DNA of 64,000 bases from Kribbella catacumbae DSM 19601 (GTDB lineage: Bacteria > Actinomycetota > Actinomycetes > Propionibacteriales > Kribbellaceae), in the NCBI RefSeq assembly GCF_000372465.1, contig NZ_AQUZ01000028.1, forward strand, positions 1 through 64,000, read 5' to 3'. The position numbers were made by a program, and so were the translations under genes. Positions 34,940-42,686 of the stretch are shown here, piece after piece; positions within the stretch are counted from its first letter, which is position 1; every line of letters begins with the position of its first letter. A model generated the notes under the pieces. The model was not told the DNA's origin and did no database searches. It saw nothing but the letters and a program-made list of their open reading frames with translations.

Positions 34940-36418
34940 ATGCCGCAGGACAAGCCAGACCTGCGCAATCTCAGCGAGCCGGTGCGGTTCAAGCGAGCTC
35001 TGACGTTGCTGCTGATGACCTTGATCCTGCCCGGATCCGCGCAGATCGCGGCGGGCAGCAAGCGGGCCGGCCGCTGGGCCTGGCGGGTGATCGGCGGCAT
35101 CGTCGCGATCGTCGTCTTCCTGATCGTGCTGTCGCTGATCTGGCGGGCCGGCGCGATCAACCTGATGGTCTCGCCGACCACGCTGCGGCTGGTCCAGATC
35201 CTGCTGATCGTGCTCGCGATCGGCTGGGCGGCGCTGTTCGTCGATGCCTACCGGCTCGGCCGGCCGCTGACGCTGGAGCGCAAGCACCGGCTGACCACGA
35301 GCATTCTCGACGGCGCGCTGATCGTGCTGGTCGTCGGCGCGCTGATCTGGGGCAGCACGATCGTGTCGACCCAGCGCGACTTCGTCGCCTCGGTGTTCGG
35401 CAACGGCAAGAAGTCAGAGGCCGACAAGGGCCGGTACAACGTGCTGCTGCTCGGCGGCGACTCGGGCGCGGACCGGGTCGGCACCCGGCCGGACAGCATC
35501 ACGCTGGCCAGCATCGACGCCAACACCGGCCGGGCCGTGCTGATCGGCCTGCCACGGAACATGGCGCGCGTCCCCTTCCCGGCCGGGACCGCGATGAACA
35601 AGCAGTTCCCGGACGGGTTCCGGTGGAAGGACTGTGCCGAGAACTGCCTGCTGAACGGCGTCTACACCTACGGGGCCGGTCACCCGGCACTGTTCCCCGG
35701 CGACCCGAACCCTGGCGTCACGGCGACCAAGCAGGCGGTCGAGGGTGTCACCGGGCTGAAGGTCAACTACCACGTACTGATCGACCTGGCCGGCTTCCGC
35801 GACCTGCTGAACGCGGTCGGCGGAATCACCCTGGACGTCGGCAAGCGGGTCCCGATCGGCGGCATCGGTTCGCCGATCAAGGGGTACATCGAGCCCGGCA
35901 AGAACCAGCATCTGGACGGGTACCACGCCCTCTGGTTCGCGCGGTCGCGGGCCGGTGCGACAGACTACGAGCGGATGACCCGGCAGAAGTGCGTGATGAC
36001 GGCGATGCTGAACCAACTGTCGCCGCAGACGGTACTGACCAAGTTCCAGGGCATCGCGAAGGCGAGCAAGAAGGTGGTCAATACCGACATTCCGGCCGGT
36101 GATCTGGGCACCTTCACCGATCTCGCGCTGGACTCGAAGAAGCTGCCGGTGTCAAGCTTCTCCGCGGTCCCGCCGCTGATCAAGACGGGTAACCCGGACT
36201 TCGAACTGATCCGGACCAAGGTCGCCGAGGCGATCAGCAAGTCGGAAGCGCTGGACAAGGCGTCCAAAGACGGAGACGGTAAGACAACGAACACCCCGAG
36301 TAGCAGCACCAGCACCACCAAGAAGCCGACCACGTCGGCCAAGCCCGGCAAGACCAGCACCACCCCGTCCAAACCCGGTAACGACGTCGATGACGTCGCT
36401 TCGATCTGTAAGGCCTGA
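34940..36418 (+). CDS. LytR-CpsA-Psr (LCP) family protein
   Basis: This is a 492-residue protein. Four hydrophobic segments (LTLLLMTLILPGSAQIAAG, VIGGIVAIVVFLIVLSLIW, LVQILLIVLAIGWAALFVDA, GALIVLVVGALIWGSTIV) precede the LCP domain. That domain has LLLGGDSGADRVGTRPDSITLASID and VLIGLPRNMARVPFP, where Arg and Asp residues contact the polyprenyl pyrophosphate and Mg. It then has WFARSRAGATDYERMTRQK, the second Arg-rich catalytic stretch. The tail is Ser/Thr/Lys-rich. It would transfer a wall glycopolymer to peptidoglycan. A family-2 glycosyltransferase follows after 7 nt. Confidence 0.92.
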   Translation: MPQDKPDLRNLSEPVRFKRALTLLLMTLILPGSAQIAAGSKRAGRWAWRVIGGIVAIVVFLIVLSLIWRAGAINLMVSPTTLRLVQILLIVLAIGWAALFVDAYRLGRPLTLERKHRLTTSILDGALIVLVVGALIWGSTIVSTQRDFVASVFGNGKKSEADKGRYNVLLLGGDSGADRVGTRPDSITLASIDANTGRAVLIGLPRNMARVPFPAGTAMNKQFPDGFRWKDCAENCLLNGVYTYGAGHPALFPGDPNPGVTATKQAVEGVTGLKVNYHVLIDLAGFRDLLNAVGGITLDVGKRVPIGGIGSPIKGYIEPGKNQHLDGYHALWFARSRAGATDYERMTRQKCVMTAMLNQLSPQTVLTKFQGIAKASKKVVNTDIPAGDLGTFTDLALDSKKLPVSSFSAVPPLIKTGNPDFELIRTKVAEAISKSEALDKASKDGDGKTTNTPSSSTSTTKKPTTSAKPGKTSTTPSKPGNDVDDVASICKA

Positions 36419-36425
36419 CCTGAAC

Positions 36426-37460
36426 ATGTCCTTGTCTTCCTGGCCCCCCGTCTCCGTCGTGATGCCGGTGCTGAACGAGGAACGCCACCTCGAAGAGGCA
36501 GTCGGCCGCGTCCTCGACCAGGAGTACCCCGGCGAGCTGGAGGTGGTGCTCGCGATCGGTCCCAGCAAGGACAAGACCCAGCTGATCGCCAACCGGCTGG
36601 CCGAGGCCGACAAACGGATCACGATCGTCGCGAACCCGTCGGGCAAAACCCCGTCCGGCCTCAACACCGGGATCGCCCACGCCCGCCACGACATCGTCGT
36701 ACGGGTCGACGGGCACGGCGTACTGACCCAGGGCTACATCACCCGGGCGGTCGAGGTGCTGCACGAGAGCGGCGCCGACAACGTGGGTGGCGTGATGGCG
36801 GCTGAGGGTCGTACGCCGATCGAGATGGCCGTCGCCTGCGCGTACCGGTCGCGGCTCGGGCTTGGGGCGTCGACGTTCCACCAGGGCGGCAAGGCGGGCC
36901 CGGCGGACACGGTGTACCTCGGCGTCTTCCGCCGCGCGGCTCTGGAGCGGGTCGGTGGCTTCGACGAGTCGATGCACCGGGCTCAGGACTGGGAGCTCAA
37001 CTACCGCATCCGCAAGACCGGCGGCCTGATCTGGTTCAGCCCCGACCTGTCGGTCACCTACCGCCCGCGCTCGTCCCTCAAGGACGTCGCCAAGCAGTTC
37101 TTCCACACCGGCCAGTGGCGCCGCGAGGTCATCCGCCGCCACCCCGAAACAGCCAACAAGCGCTACCTGGCCCCACCGGTCGCCGTGATCCTCCTGGCGG
37201 TCGGCACGATCCTCGGCATCATCGGCCTGGCCACCGGCGTAAGCATCCTCGACATCGGCTTCCTGGCCCCTCTCGGCTACGCCCTCCTGCTCCTGGTCGG
37301 CTCAGCCATGGAAGGCCGCTACCTCCCCTGGAAAGCCCTCTTCTGGCTCCCCCTGATCTGCGCCACCATGCACATCTCCTGGGGGCTGGGCTTCCTGATA
37401 GGCCTCCAGGAACGCCCCGCACCCCCCGCGACAGCCCCTGGCGCACCCGCCTCGGCCTAG
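36426..37460 (+). CDS. Family 2 glycosyltransferase (ExoA-like)
   Basis: This is a 344-residue protein starting at MSLSSWPPVS; the start 36 bp earlier would overlap the LCP gene. The GT-A fold is shown by VSVVMPVLNEERHLEEAVGRVL, then VRVDGHGVLTQGYI as the DxD-type motif, GVMAAEGRTPIEMA and AQDWELNYRIRKTGGLIWF (the catalytic ED-like region). Two or three C-terminal hydrophobic helices (AVILLAVGTILGIIGLATG and others) anchor it to the membrane. It resembles succinoglycan glycosyltransferase ExoA. It likely builds the lipid-linked glycan that the upstream LCP attaches. Confidence 0.9.
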   Translation: MSLSSWPPVSVVMPVLNEERHLEEAVGRVLDQEYPGELEVVLAIGPSKDKTQLIANRLAEADKRITIVANPSGKTPSGLNTGIAHARHDIVVRVDGHGVLTQGYITRAVEVLHESGADNVGGVMAAEGRTPIEMAVACAYRSRLGLGASTFHQGGKAGPADTVYLGVFRRAALERVGGFDESMHRAQDWELNYRIRKTGGLIWFSPDLSVTYRPRSSLKDVAKQFFHTGQWRREVIRRHPETANKRYLAPPVAVILLAVGTILGIIGLATGVSILDIGFLAPLGYALLLLVGSAMEGRYLPWKALFWLPLICATMHISWGLGFLIGLQERPAPPATAPGAPASA

Positions 37461-37510
37461 CGCGCAACACCCGCCGGAGGAGCAACAGGCCGGCGGAACC
37501 TGCACCTGCA

Positions 37511-37592
37511 CCACACACCAACCCGGTAAGTCGCGGGCTGCCCACGCTCACGGCCACCCCGAAACAGGCTCGCCAGACGAGTTGGTGTGTGG
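37511..37592. repeat. Inverted-repeat-bounded element, copy 1
   Basis: CCACACACCAAC (37511-37522) and GTTGGTGTGTGG (37581-37592) are perfect 12-bp inverted termini around a 58-bp core containing GCCCACGCTCACGGCCACC. The core and about 45 bp beyond the right end resemble the copy at 38381-38468. The two lie on either side of the lipoprotein gene in direct orientation. Confidence 0.6.
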
Positions 37593-37680
37593 TGGCGATC
37601 CGGGGCCACGTAACACCCGGCCCAGACAGACCGATGTGACCTGCGCCGTCCCTCGCCGTGGCAGTCGTCAAGGAGATCTC

Positions 37681-38346
37681 ATGCGCCCGCTGGTGCCTGC
37701 CACTGTGCTCGCGCTGACCTTGGCCAGCTGCAGTTCCCAGACCGGAACTGTCGATGACCATCCCGTGTCGTCCACTCCATCGAAGCCGCCGATGTCCGTC
37801 GCGAAGGCCAAGACGGCGCTACTCACCCTGCGCGATCTTCCGGCGGGGTGGACTGGGGGTGAGCCCATTGGGGTCACACCAGAAGATGTGCGGCCACGAC
37901 GCACCTACGCTCCGGCCGAGTGTTTGGAGCTCTTCCACCCGGAGTACGAGCTGGGCAGGCCATCGACGGCAGCACAGGCCACCTTCGATGCTGAGGGGGA
38001 CCAGCGGATCTTCGAGACGGTTCAGTCCTGGCCCGCGCAGCAAGCGGCGCTTGTGCAGAAGGTCACCGATGCCTTGCCTCGCTGCGCCACCTTCACGGTG
38101 ACGGACCCGGCCGATATCAAGACCTCCTTCAAAGTCAGGCAGGTGCCGCTCGCCGGCCTAGCCGATGGCGTTGGACTGCGAGCTCAGATCACCGGTGACG
38201 GCGGCGGGTTCGTCATGTACCTGGTGTACGTCGTACGAGGCGGCAGCGTGCTCCACCTCCACCTGAACGGCGACAAGCTCACCGAGGCCGACGTGGCCCG
38301 AACGGCACGCAAGGCGACCGCACGACTGGAAGCAGCCAGGAAGTAA
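37681..38346 (+). CDS. Lipoprotein of unknown function
   Basis: This is a 221-residue protein starting at the ATG after AAGGAG (7 nt). The signal peptide ends at lipobox LASC with Cys17. A linker rich in Ser/Pro/Lys is followed by a compact domain beginning LLTLRDLPAGWTGGEP. Two cysteines (AECLELFHP and ALPRCATFTV) and a C-terminal strand-rich part (GGGFVMYLVYVVRGGSVLHLHL) are visible. The overall pattern recalls PknH-like sensor or DUF-type actinobacterial lipoproteins, but I cannot assign it. Imperfect repeats bracket the gene on both sides. Confidence 0.75.
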   Translation: MRPLVPATVLALTLASCSSQTGTVDDHPVSSTPSKPPMSVAKAKTALLTLRDLPAGWTGGEPIGVTPEDVRPRRTYAPAECLELFHPEYELGRPSTAAQATFDAEGDQRIFETVQSWPAQQAALVQKVTDALPRCATFTVTDPADIKTSFKVRQVPLAGLADGVGLRAQITGDGGGFVMYLVYVVRGGSVLHLHLNGDKLTEADVARTARKATARLEAARK

Positions 38347-38380
38347 TCCGGAGGACCCGGCGCGACAGAGTGTCGGACCT

Positions 38381-38468
38381 CCAACACTCACAAACTCGGC
38401 CGGTGAAGGGGTGCTCACGCTCACGACCGCTCCTGAACCCACACGTCAGACGGGTTCATGAGTGCTGG
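38381..38468. repeat. Inverted-repeat-bounded element, copy 2
   Basis: CCAACACTCA (38381-38390) and TGAGTGCTGG (38459-38468) are 9 of 10 complementary. The core contains GCTCACGCTCACGACC, and the bases after the right end (GGTCCGGGCCGGACGTAACAC) match the stretch after copy 1 at about 80%. The rest of the 393-bp gap up to 38739 shows no gene. Confidence 0.55.
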
Positions 38469-38739
38469 CGGTCCGGGCCGGACGTAACACTCGGGCCAGG
38501 CGAACCGAATTCGTCCAAACGGTGAGCAGGGCCACTGCGAGGCTCGAGGCGGTCACCGGGTAGTACTCGGGTTGCCGCCGGTACGACCTCGCGCTGATGC
38601 GCTGACGCGGCGCCCTGCCCCGGCCCCGGGTACTTGCGCCGACGCGCCTGCGGCCACCACCGCCTTGCCGCGAGGCAGGAGCGGAAACATGGGTGGGTGA
38701 GCATGGGCGACGCAGGAGCCTAAGCGTCCGGGCGGCTTG

Positions 38740-39501
38740 TTATCTGTTGGCTGTTGTTTCGTGGGTGTAGGCCTGGACAACCTCTCGGGCGTCGCCGTCC
38801 ATTCGCAGTACGCCTTTGTCCAGCCAGATGGCTCGGTTGCAGGTGTCCAGTACTACGTCGAGGCTGTGGCTGACCAGGAAGACTGTGCCGGCTTCGGCGC
38901 GGAGGTCTTTGATCTTCTGTTCGGACCGGACGCGGAACTCGGCGTCGCCGGTTGCCAGGGCCTCGTCGACCAGGAGGATGTCGTGGGTCTTGGCCGATGC
39001 GATGGCGAACTTCAGCCGCGCCGCCATGCCCGACGAGTACGTCGACATCGGCAGGTCGATGAAGTCGCCGATGCCGGAGAACTCCACGATCTCGTCGTAC
39101 CGCGACGCGATCTCGGCCGAGGACATCCCCATCGCCAGGCAGCCGAGGACGACGTTCCGGTCCCCGGTGAGGTCGTTCATCATCGCCGCGTTCACCCCGA
39201 GCAGCGACGGCTGCCCGCCGGTGTAGATCGCGCCCGACGCCGGCGGCAGCAACCCCGCGATCGCGCGCAGCAGCGTCGACTTGCCCGATCCGTTCCGCCC
39301 GATCACGCCGATCGCGTCGCCCTTGTACGCCGTGAAGGTGACGTTCTTGACCGCGTGCACCTCGCGGATCGTCGGCCGGTCCTGACGCTTCAGGATCCGC
39401 CGGAACGCGGTCGCCGCAGTACCTTTGCCGCCCTGTCCGGCGATCACCTTGTAGATGATGTTGACGTCGTCCGCGATGACGGTCGGCACGGGCTCAGCCA
39501 C
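38740..39501 (-). CDS. Polysaccharide/teichoic acid ABC exporter ATPase (TagH/Wzt-like)
   Basis: This is a 253-residue ATPase with Walker A GRNGSGKST, signature YSSGMAARLKFAIA, Walker B DILLVDEALATGD and switch His in LVSHSLDVV. The SSGM signature and the VDEALA.GD Walker B are characteristic of TagH/Wzt exporters of lipid-linked polysaccharides. It ends at a C-terminal TANR, so it lacks a long carbohydrate-binding extension. It overlaps the permease gene by 8 nt. Confidence 0.92.
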   Translation of the reverse strand: MAEPVPTVIADDVNIIYKVIAGQGGKGTAATAFRRILKRQDRPTIREVHAVKNVTFTAYKGDAIGVIGRNGSGKSTLLRAIAGLLPPASGAIYTGGQPSLLGVNAAMMNDLTGDRNVVLGCLAMGMSSAEIASRYDEIVEFSGIGDFIDLPMSTYSSGMAARLKFAIASAKTHDILLVDEALATGDAEFRVRSEQKIKDLRAEAGTVFLVSHSLDVVLDTCNRAIWLDKGVLRMDGDAREVVQAYTHETTANR

Positions 39502-40384
39502 GGCCGTACCGATCTTCCGCCCGCCAGAAGAAGACGAACCCGCCAGCCAGTACTACGACCGCCCACCCCGCCGCGATCGGCCACGCATTCGGCAAGGCAT
39601 GACGCGAGTGGTCGTCGAGCAGCGCGCGCCGTACGAGGTCGATGTACGCCGAGATCGGGTTGAGCGACAGCAGGTGGATCACCCAGCCCGGCGCGTCCAG
39701 GTCGGCGAGCTTGTCGGGGATGGAGAAGAAGATGCCCGAGGCGTACAACCAGGTCCGGGTCACGAACGGCAGCAACTGGCTGATGTCGGACACGAAGGTG
39801 CCGATCCGGGCGAAGATCAAGGTCATCCCGAGGTTGAACATCGTCTGCAGAACCAGCGCCGGTACGACGAGCAGCCAGCGCCAGGCGAATCCGTCCGTCA
39901 CGCCGACGAGGACGAAGAGGATGCCCATCGAGACGGCCATTTGGTTCAGCTCGTTCACCACATAGGCCAGTGGCAGTGTCGCGCGCGGGAAGTGCAGCGT
40001 GCGGATCAGCGACAGGTTCAGGGCGAGTGCGCGCGACCCCTCGGTCATCGAGCGCTGCGTGTAGGTGAAGACGAACATGCCGCAGATCAGGAAGGCGGCG
40101 TAGTTGTGGATGCCGTTCTTCGTGCCCAGCAGAACGCCGAACGCCAGGTAGTACACGCCCGCGTTCATCAGCGGGGTCAGCACCTGCCAGACCGAGCCAA
40201 GCCGCGCACCGGCGTACATGGCGTAGGTGCGGGCGCGGGCATAGCTGAGGATGAACTGCCGGCGTCCCCACAGCTCTCGCAGGTAACCGCCGAGCGGCGG
40301 CCGCGCGGAACTCCTGGACAGGCCATGCCGCTCTGCCAGTGCCGCCAGGTCGACGGTCTCGGCCGGCCCGGCCGCGTTAGACAT
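39494..40384 (-). CDS. Polysaccharide ABC exporter permease (TagG/Wzm-like)
   Basis: This is a 296-residue protein from the ATG at 40384; the frame reaches a TTG at 40393. Six helices of the ABC-2 type are visible: near GVYYLAFGVLLG, YAAFLICGMFVFTYT, then the MAVSMGILFVLVGV region and MFNLGMTLIFARIG, ending AAGWAVVVLAGGFVFFW. The N-terminal part has the SYARARTYAMYAGARLGSVWQVLTPLM interface helix of Wzm/TagG proteins. With the ATPase it moves an undecaprenyl-linked wall polymer outward. Confidence 0.9.
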   Translation of the reverse strand: MSNAAGPAETVDLAALAERHGLSRSSARPPLGGYLRELWGRRQFILSYARARTYAMYAGARLGSVWQVLTPLMNAGVYYLAFGVLLGTKNGIHNYAAFLICGMFVFTYTQRSMTEGSRALALNLSLIRTLHFPRATLPLAYVVNELNQMAVSMGILFVLVGVTDGFAWRWLLVVPALVLQTMFNLGMTLIFARIGTFVSDISQLLPFVTRTWLYASGIFFSIPDKLADLDAPGWVIHLLSLNPISAYIDLVRRALLDDHSRHALPNAWPIAAGWAVVVLAGGFVFFWRAEDRYGRG

Positions 40385-40505
40385 GCGGGCCAATCTAGCG
40401 GCCCCGGCCCGGCGCCTTCACATCGGCGCCACGGACATCGGTGTACGGACTGTCGACGCCACGGGTCCGGTCGCGATGAGCCCCGAAGGGTCGTAGCGTG
40501 TCGGG

Positions 40506-42215
40506 GTGAAACAGAGCCGCCCTTCTGATCTGTCCGAGGAAGAGCTCGGATTCCGCATTCGAGGACCAGTGCGCTGGCTGCTGCCGTCAGTGCTCGCCAG
40601 TATCGGCGTAAAAGCTGTCCTGTCAGGCATTTTCGGTGCGTACGCCGACAAGCGGGAACTGCAGAGCTCGTTGCCCGCGGACGGCTATCAGCACGGCACC
40701 GACGAGTTGTGGTTCGACTTCGTCGCCGACCTGGGTGACGGGTTCGACGCGACGTACACGGTCGCCTCCCTGCTCGCCGCCCCAGAACTCCAGCCCGTCG
40801 AGGGTTTGCGCCTCCCGCGAGCCGAGCTGCTCGTGATGGGCGGCGATCAGGTCTACCCGGCCGCCTCGTCGACGGCGTACGAGGATCGCACGAAAGGCCC
40901 GTACCGCGCCGCGCTGCCGGAGCCCGCGGATCCACCGACTCTGTTCGCGCTGCCGGGCAACCACGACTGGTACGACGGCCTGACGGCGTTCCTGCGCGTC
41001 TTCGCCCAGCAGCGGAAGGTCGGCGGCTGGGAGACCGAGCAGGGCCGCAGCTACTTCGCGATCAACCTGCCGCAGCGGTGGTGGCTCGTTGCCATCGACA
41101 CCCAATTCAGCGGCTACATCGACGCCCCGCAACTCGAGTACTTCCGTACTGCGCTCGCCGGGATGGAGGACGGCGACGCGGTCATCCTCTGTACGCCGAC
41201 ACCCGCGTGGATGGACGCCGGCTCGGGTGGCGACACGCACGAGTACGACACGATCCGCTTCTTCGACCGCGCGATCATCCGGCCGGCGGGTGGGGTCACG
41301 CGAGTGATGCTGTCGGGCGACAAGCACCACTACGCCCGGTACGCCGAACGCGACGGCAGCGGTCAGCGGATCACCAGCGGTGGTGGCGGCGCCTACGTCA
41401 GCGCGACCCACCTGCTACCGAAGGAAATCACCCTGCCTCCGAAGGTGTCCCGCGTCGCCGACGTCAACGAGGTCACGACGTACGAGCAGGTGCAGACGTA
41501 CCCCGAAGCCAAGGTGTCGAAGCGGCTGTCCAAGGGCATCTACCGGCTGCCGGTGCGCAATCCGGGTTTCTGGGGGCTGACTGCTGTCTTGCAGACGGTG
41601 CTTGCGTTGCTGATCCAGTTTGGGTTGGCTGCTGAGCCTCATGGGATCTTTGGTGTGCTCGCTGCGTGGACACCTGCTGCGTTTGGTGTTGTCGGCACTG
41701 TGGTTGCCGGGGTGCTGTTTGCCCGGTTTGGGTTGGTGCGAAGTTCGTTTGCCGCCGGGGTTGCTGGGTTTCTGCATTCCCTTGTGCACTTGATACTTGC
41801 GGTGGCTTGGGCCGCCGTACTGTTCCGGCTCGAGCAGGACGCGGCCGATTGGGTCACGGTGGTAGCGGCACTCGTGGTGACACCGATCGTGGTCGGCTTC
41901 GTCGACGCGGAGCTCGTAGCGGCGTACCTGCTGATCGCGGGTAAGTTCGGCTTCAACATGAACGAGCTGTTCGCCGGCCAGAGCATCGAGGACTACAAGG
42001 GCTTCCTCCGCATGCATATCAGCCCGACCGGCGAACTGACGATCTACCCAATCAAGGTCCCCAAGGTCTGCCATTCCTGGAAGGCCGCACCCACAGCAGA
42101 CCCGCAAACCCCTTGGCTGATCCCAGCCAAGGGCTCACTACGGGTCGCCCTGATCGAACCACCAATCGAAGTACCCCGCCGCGTCAAATCCGCCGAGACT
42201 GCCGCGGTCCTCTAG
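40506..42215 (+). CDS. Membrane-anchored metallophosphoesterase
   Basis: This is a 569-residue protein. The calcineurin-like phosphoesterase core has its metal-binding motifs: VADLGDGFDATY, MGGDQVYPAAS, LPGNHDWYDGL and, near residue 270, LSGDKHHYARY. About five hydrophobic helices (GLTAVLQTVLALLIQFGL, FGVVGTVVAGVLFARFGL, FLHSLVHLILAVAWAAVLF, VVTPIVVGFVDAELVAAYLLIAG) follow at 360-500, and a soluble tail ends the protein. The GTG start lacks a strong Shine-Dalgarno. It probably hydrolyses a phosphoester at the membrane; the substrate is unknown. Confidence 0.85.
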   Translation: MKQSRPSDLSEEELGFRIRGPVRWLLPSVLASIGVKAVLSGIFGAYADKRELQSSLPADGYQHGTDELWFDFVADLGDGFDATYTVASLLAAPELQPVEGLRLPRAELLVMGGDQVYPAASSTAYEDRTKGPYRAALPEPADPPTLFALPGNHDWYDGLTAFLRVFAQQRKVGGWETEQGRSYFAINLPQRWWLVAIDTQFSGYIDAPQLEYFRTALAGMEDGDAVILCTPTPAWMDAGSGGDTHEYDTIRFFDRAIIRPAGGVTRVMLSGDKHHYARYAERDGSGQRITSGGGGAYVSATHLLPKEITLPPKVSRVADVNEVTTYEQVQTYPEAKVSKRLSKGIYRLPVRNPGFWGLTAVLQTVLALLIQFGLAAEPHGIFGVLAAWTPAAFGVVGTVVAGVLFARFGLVRSSFAAGVAGFLHSLVHLILAVAWAAVLFRLEQDAADWVTVVAALVVTPIVVGFVDAELVAAYLLIAGKFGFNMNELFAGQSIEDYKGFLRMHISPTGELTIYPIKVPKVCHSWKAAPTADPQTPWLIPAKGSLRVALIEPPIEVPRRVKSAETAAVL

Positions 42216-42686
42216 CGAGCGAGTACTCCCCACGCCTGCTCCATTGGTACTCCCCGCGCCTTCTCCGACGGTCGCTCCTGCGTCGCACCCTCGTTCGCTA
42301 GCTCCCACCCACCCTGGTTTCTGCTCCTCCGTCGCCTTTGTCCACGCGGCTCCTGCGTCGCGCCGTGCTGCGCGGCGTGTGCTCCTGCGTTGACGTGCGT
42401 GCTGCGCGGAATGCTCCGCCGCCACCCGAGTGCAGGCGCGGCTCTCCGTCGCGTCCTCTACAGCGTTGCGGAGCCCAAGACGCGTGCCGAGAAGCGTATG
42501 GGTAGACAGCATCAGCCTGCACGGTGCTCTCCGTCAGCAGCGGTATGCCACCTTGAGCACCGGTCAGGCATAGGTCCGGTGTATTGGTGCCCGACGGGTG
42601 CCCAAGGCGCGAACACACCGCCATCGCATGGCCAAGCCACACCGGGCGCGACTCTGTGCACGGCCCGGGCGTTGACCGGTCGGTGA
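42216..42686. repeat. Gene-free region with repeated 13-mers
   Basis: This is a 471-bp gap between convergent genes with no believable gene. GCTCCTGCGTCGC or a one- or two-base variant occurs at 42274, 42323, 42349 and 42381. GTGCTGCGCGG occurs twice (about 42365 and 42399), and TACTCCCC(A/G)CGCC twice near 42228 and 42248. The segment from 42271 matches, in inverted orientation, the bases at about 47900-47945. It is probably a dispersed intergenic repeat. Confidence 0.55.

Noticed and set aside
38456-38704. 82-codon minus frame between the lipoprotein and ABC genes
   Set aside because: It has no ribosome-binding site, family motif or plausible composition, and overlaps the tail of a repeat element.
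42216-42686. Possible CRISPR array from the recurring 13-mers
   Set aside because: Units are short, imperfect and irregularly spaced (49, 26 and 32 bp), with no cas genes.
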